8,285 bases of DNA, taken from the NCBI GenBank assembly GCA_049297695.1, contig JBAQUT010000013.1, positions 1 to 8,285 on the forward strand, read 5' to 3'. Under the pieces are notes generated by a model. It saw nothing but the letters and a program-made list of their open reading frames with translations, ran no database searches and was not told the origin of the DNA. The translations under genes and the position numbers were made by a program. This DNA is from JACKLD01 sp049297695. GTDB lineage: Bacteria > Pseudomonadota > Alphaproteobacteria > UBA2136 > UBA6156. Shown piece by piece: positions 5,839-8,285 of this stretch. Within the stretch, counting starts at the first letter, position 1; each line of letters begins with the position of its first letter.

Positions 5839-6417
5839 CTACCTTGTGGGTGCTTTTTCCGCCGCCATTCTTCTGGCCTCAACCATGTAACCTTTGAATT
5901 CTCTCCGATACTCTCGAGTAAATTCATTGTCTGGTGCACGTGGTAACTTACGGGCTTCATCAAACATCATTTTATCGTGGTAAGGTTTTGTTAAATAACG
6001 TCTGTACGTTTCAAGTAATTTCAACAGATTGTTATTTTCTTCCCGTAATTTCTCTCGTGTTGCAGGGGGGGCCAAATCAAACTCTTTACTTTTCCTCGCT
6101 TTCAATACTTTCAAAGCATCCATCACGTCTTGGCTATAAAAACTTCCATCATCCACCACTTCAATGGCATACCTATAGTAGGAAGCATTTTGAATCATTT
6201 CCTTTTTAAAATCTTCACTCGCCTTTTGCCTATGTTCTTGATTATCATAATCAATCATAGGTACAGGTGGTACACTTTTTGTTAAAGAATCTGACTTTAT
6301 TTCAACCTTAAGGGTTGCTTCAGGAACGCGGTTAGAGCCTGCATTTCCACAAGCTGCCAAGGCAGTACTGCTAGCAAGCGCCGCCACAATGGCCATACGC
6401 GTCCCGAATGTGCTCAT
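5839..6417 (-). CDS. Predicted lipoprotein, unknown function (192 aa)
   Basis: From ATG 6417 the product begins MSTFGTRMAIVAALASSTAL and then AAC, a signal peptide with lipobox LAA|C, so Cys23 is the expected lipidated residue. Gly at +2 suggests outer-membrane rather than inner-membrane retention by the E. coli rule. The mature part is hydrophilic, Lys/Arg/Glu-rich and mostly helical, with a short Pro-containing linker (SVPPVPM, about 49-54) and a helical region (about 95-185). No enzyme motif is seen. The upstream in-frame ATG at 6453 is rejected because it would put 12 residues, including a Cys, before a good signal peptide; ATG 6417 has AAAGG 8 bases upstream and a perfect -10 box at 6442-6447. 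Its stop abuts the hydrolase stop. Confidence 0.85.
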   Translation of the reverse strand: MSTFGTRMAIVAALASSTALAACGNAGSNRVPEATLKVEIKSDSLTKSVPPVPMIDYDNQEHRQKASEDFKKEMIQNASYYRYAIEVVDDGSFYSQDVMDALKVLKARKSKEFDLAPPATREKLREENNNLLKLLETYRRYLTKPYHDKMMFDEARKLPRAPDNEFTREYRREFKGYMVEARRMAAEKAPTR

Positions 6418-6441
6418 ACAAAAAACCTTTCTAAGTACCCA

Positions 6442-6447
6442 ATTATA
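6442..6447 (-). promoter_or_regulatory. -10 box for the lipoprotein gene
   Basis: The minus strand reads a perfect TATAAT here, 25 bases before the lipoprotein ATG. Transcription would start near 6435, leaving room for the AAAGG ribosome site. No good -35 hexamer is found 16-18 bases upstream, so an activator or read-through from the upstream operon may contribute. Confidence 0.45.
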
Positions 6448-6477
6448 TCTCATGCCACAAGCCTGCCTGACACTCCC

Positions 6478-6783
6478 CTACCTCCCCCGCACCCCATACG
6501 CCCGCAAAATCTTCACCACCGCCCTAAAATGCTCGCGCAACGTTTGCCGCCGAATGGCCAAGGCGATGTCACTCACAACCCCCAAATCATCCGCACAGGC
6601 CCACCCCACACTGGCCAAGGCATCCTGCAAAATCTTCCAATCTTGGTCGGAGACATCCTCTGGCTCCACTTCCCGCGCAACCAAATTCCGTATCCCCTCC
6701 GCGGTTTGTAAAATGTCCGCAATTATACGGTTCCGCCCGTAGAGCGGCTCACCTCCCCCAAAGTCATGACGCATAAAACTCAT
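6478..6783 (-). CDS. Hypothetical protein (101 aa), coupled to the membrane protein gene
   Basis: I recognise no family. The protein starts MSFMRHDFGGGEPLYGRNRI, is cytosolic by appearance, and is mostly helical, with an acidic middle (REVEPEDVSDQDW) and a basic C-terminus (RRQTLREHFRAVVKILRAYGVRGR). Its ATG overlaps the preceding gene's stop by one base (TAATG), and GGGAAG lies 6 bases upstream, so translation is probably coupled to the upstream gene. It is the last gene of the operon started at the right edge of the window. Confidence 0.78.
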   Translation of the reverse strand: MSFMRHDFGGGEPLYGRNRIIADILQTAEGIRNLVAREVEPEDVSDQDWKILQDALASVGWACADDLGVVSDIALAIRRQTLREHFRAVVKILRAYGVRGR

Positions 6784-7907
6784 TACAAACTTCCCACACT
6801 CATCACCGGCACCAACTCCACATAGCTGCTATCCCCATAAGGCTTAAACACCCGCGCACGGCCCAAGGCGCTGGGGCATACAGCATATTCGCCTTTGGCC
6901 CTGTCGCGGGCCCCTTCAAAGCGGATATCCACAAATTTCACGCACACCGCTTGCCCGCCCGCCAACGGTTTTTCCAACACGCCGTCGTACACGGCATAAC
7001 GTGCAAACCATTCAAACGGAGTATCCCGCCATGCGCCGTAAGCCCGTTCGGCACGGGTACGTTGGGCGGGGGTATCGTTCCCAGCCGCCCCAAAACGGTC
7101 GTACACGCGCCATTCCGCCAGGCTTACGGGGCGGTATAACGCATCAATCCGCGCCGCCCGCGTGGCCCCGGTTTCAGGCAGTTTCACAGGCGCCGTGCGC
7201 TTCAGGTTTACCAACGCATCGTGCACAAACCCTTGGCCATCAGTTATCACAATCCGCCAATTCAAGGGGCTTAACGGTTGGGGTAAGGCCACCACACTTG
7301 CATTCTCCAGCTTGGCCGCCGCCACATGATTGTGGCCCACCCCACGCGCCTGCCACGCAAACCCTGCGGTGGATAATATGTACAACCCCACACACACCAA
7401 CCCCATGCGCGCCACATAATGCCGGAAGGGGTAAAAAATCCCCCCCACCATCAAACTCAACACCGAAAGCCCCAAAATCAACGCGTCAAAATCGTACAAC
7501 ACCTTCAGCCCCACACGGCCATCCCACAATAACGCAAGGGGAGCAATGCCGTCGTCCGTCAGCAAGGCCAGCAGCACCGTGGTGCCCATAGCGGCCACGG
7601 TGGCAATGTACAGGTCGCCAAAATTCCGCCCGCTTACCGTGCGCAGCACACCTGCCACCACCACGGCATGAAACGGTATCAGCGGCAACGCCCACATCAC
7701 CCCATAGGCCATTTGTAGGTACGCACCCTGCCCCACAAACTTCAACACAATATCGCTGTACGGGTACAAGGCCCCCGCTGCGCCCGCCACTATACGCCAC
7801 CATCCAAGCCCGGGCTGGGCGTAGCCTTGCTCACCTTCCACGCGCACGCCGGTACGCACGGCCCACGCCACCACACAACCAATCCCAAGGGCAATTAACG
7901 GATGCAT
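6783..7907 (-). CDS. Inner-membrane protein resembling YdjM/DUF457 metal-dependent hydrolases, metal ligands apparently lost (374 aa)
   Basis: About five to six membrane segments are visible in the first half (roughly 3-19, 38-57, 70-89, 98-116, 139-157, 166-185), followed by a soluble C-terminal half. The layout follows the YdjM/DUF457 family: short N-terminal segments, a loop ending TDDGIAPLALLWDGR (about 117-131) where the family has T-x-Y-G...W/P-F-S-D, YDFDAL for the I-I-D-P region, and PLSPLNWRIV (211-220) for the conserved P-x-N/P-L-x-W-R-V. The usual HRG-x-THS and TH-x3-D ligand motifs are absent; MAYGVMWA and TTVLLA stand in those places. The assignment is inferred by eye. The start follows the previous stop directly (TAAATG) and has no Shine-Dalgarno, so coupled translation is likely. 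Confidence 0.8.
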   Translation of the reverse strand: MHPLIALGIGCVVAWAVRTGVRVEGEQGYAQPGLGWWRIVAGAAGALYPYSDIVLKFVGQGAYLQMAYGVMWALPLIPFHAVVVAGVLRTVSGRNFGDLYIATVAAMGTTVLLALLTDDGIAPLALLWDGRVGLKVLYDFDALILGLSVLSLMVGGIFYPFRHYVARMGLVCVGLYILSTAGFAWQARGVGHNHVAAAKLENASVVALPQPLSPLNWRIVITDGQGFVHDALVNLKRTAPVKLPETGATRAARIDALYRPVSLAEWRVYDRFGAAGNDTPAQRTRAERAYGAWRDTPFEWFARYAVYDGVLEKPLAGGQAVCVKFVDIRFEGARDRAKGEYAVCPSALGRARVFKPYGDSSYVELVPVMSVGSL

Positions 7908-8228
7908 TTAATCGCGTGATAATTTGTTATCATCAGGCGTAGTTGTTTTAATTTGGGCACTTGAAATACCTTCTTTTTCTTGTCGTTTCGCGACAATCAT
8001 AGCCTCAATCTGCCTCAACGAACGCGTATGACGCGGAACAACCCCACCCTCCTGTTCCAAAATAGTCCCAGCTAAATGAATCAAGGCATGACGAACAAGG
8101 TCTATGTTCGATATCGCCCCAACATCAACTCTCAACCACTCCAACGAATTTCTATCTTCAAACACCATATTCATCCTCACCTCTCCTGAGGCCGTTCCAA
8201 CGTCCTGTGCATCATCAATTTTTTTCAT
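7908..8228 (-). CDS. Hypothetical small protein (106 aa), possible ribbon-helix-helix fold
   Basis: First gene of a three-gene operon. Residues about 16-60 read as a possible ribbon-helix-helix: a short strand (EVRMNMVF), a helix (DRNSLEWLRVDVG), a turn (AIS) and a second helix (NIDLVRHALIHLAGTILEQ), echoing the S-x-x-x-(V/I)-(I/V)-R-x-A-L pattern of such DNA-binding proteins. This is a weak resemblance only. The C-terminal part is charged and probably disordered (KRQEKEGISSAQIKTTTPDDNK). The start at 8228 has AAAGG 6 bases upstream and lies about 17 bases after the predicted transcription start of a strong promoter. Its stop codon is followed immediately by the next gene's ATG. If DNA-binding, it might autoregulate the operon. 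Confidence 0.78.
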   Translation of the reverse strand: MKKIDDAQDVGTASGEVRMNMVFEDRNSLEWLRVDVGAISNIDLVRHALIHLAGTILEQEGGVVPRHTRSLRQIEAMIVAKRQEKEGISSAQIKTTTPDDNKLSRD

Positions 8229-8252
8229 AACATACCTTTCTGTAGTTCACAC

Positions 8253-8282
8253 CTTATAATGTATACCTACCTACACCGTCAA
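8253..8282 (-). promoter_or_regulatory. Strong sigma70-type promoter of the three-gene operon
   Basis: The minus strand shows TTGACG (8277-8282, five of six) and TATAAG (8253-8258, five of six) separated by 18 bases. The spacer contains the direct repeat TAGGTAGGTA. Predicted transcription start is near 8246, with an AAAGG ribosome site and the ATG at 8228 following at normal distances. It is the clearest promoter in the window. Confidence 0.65.
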
Positions 8283-8285
8283 CCC

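Overview
The window looks like chromosomal DNA of an alphaproteobacterium. The pointers are a Rrf2/IscR regulator followed directly by a NifS/IscS-type cysteine desulfurase, a nearby short alpha/beta hydrolase of the COG2945 type, and an alphaproteobacterial-style MnmA. The lineage cannot be fixed from this sequence alone. No rRNA, tRNA, CRISPR array, transposase or phage gene is visible. Genes are densely packed and almost all lie on the minus strand; the one exception is the hydrolase at 5188-5838.

Region 1 (about 4900 down to 1, minus strand) is a sulfur / Fe-S block. In transcription order it holds an orphan 180-aa protein (4357-4899), iscR (3781-4308), a cysteine desulfurase one base further on (2676-3779), an exported Pro/Val/Ala-rich protein (1916-2626), a 66-aa protein (1667-1867) and mnmA (419-1627). 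A separate unknown gene (1-361) then runs off the window edge. The biochemical logic is clear: the desulfurase takes sulfur from cysteine, MnmA puts sulfur on U34 of certain tRNAs, and IscR senses Fe-S status. No sufBCD or iscU is present in the window. The IscR homologue keeps its three Cys and one His ligand candidates, but with about 15 extra residues between the first and second Cys. Its gene has its own candidate promoter, with a dyad over the -35 box and a leader hairpin that contains the Shine-Dalgarno sequence.

Region 2 (4900-5187) is the divergent intergenic gap. Most of it is a 147-bp imperfect palindrome (5040-5186) that can fold into one long hairpin and runs to within one base of the hydrolase start codon. 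It is the most striking non-coding structure here.

Region 3 (5188-8285) holds the hydrolase on plus and, converging on it, a minus-strand group. A strong promoter at the right edge (8253-8282) drives three tightly coupled genes: a 106-aa possible ribbon-helix-helix protein, a 374-aa membrane protein and a 101-aa protein. The membrane protein resembles YdjM/DUF457 metal-dependent hydrolases but appears to lack the metal ligands. A lipoprotein gene with its own -10 box follows. Its stop codon abuts the hydrolase stop codon exactly, in the palindrome TAGCTA.

By eye, base composition is mixed: the iscR-to-mnmA genes and the membrane protein gene are GC-rich, while the genes at 1-361, 4357-4899, 5839-6417 and 7908-8228 are more AT-rich and encode proteins I do not recognise.
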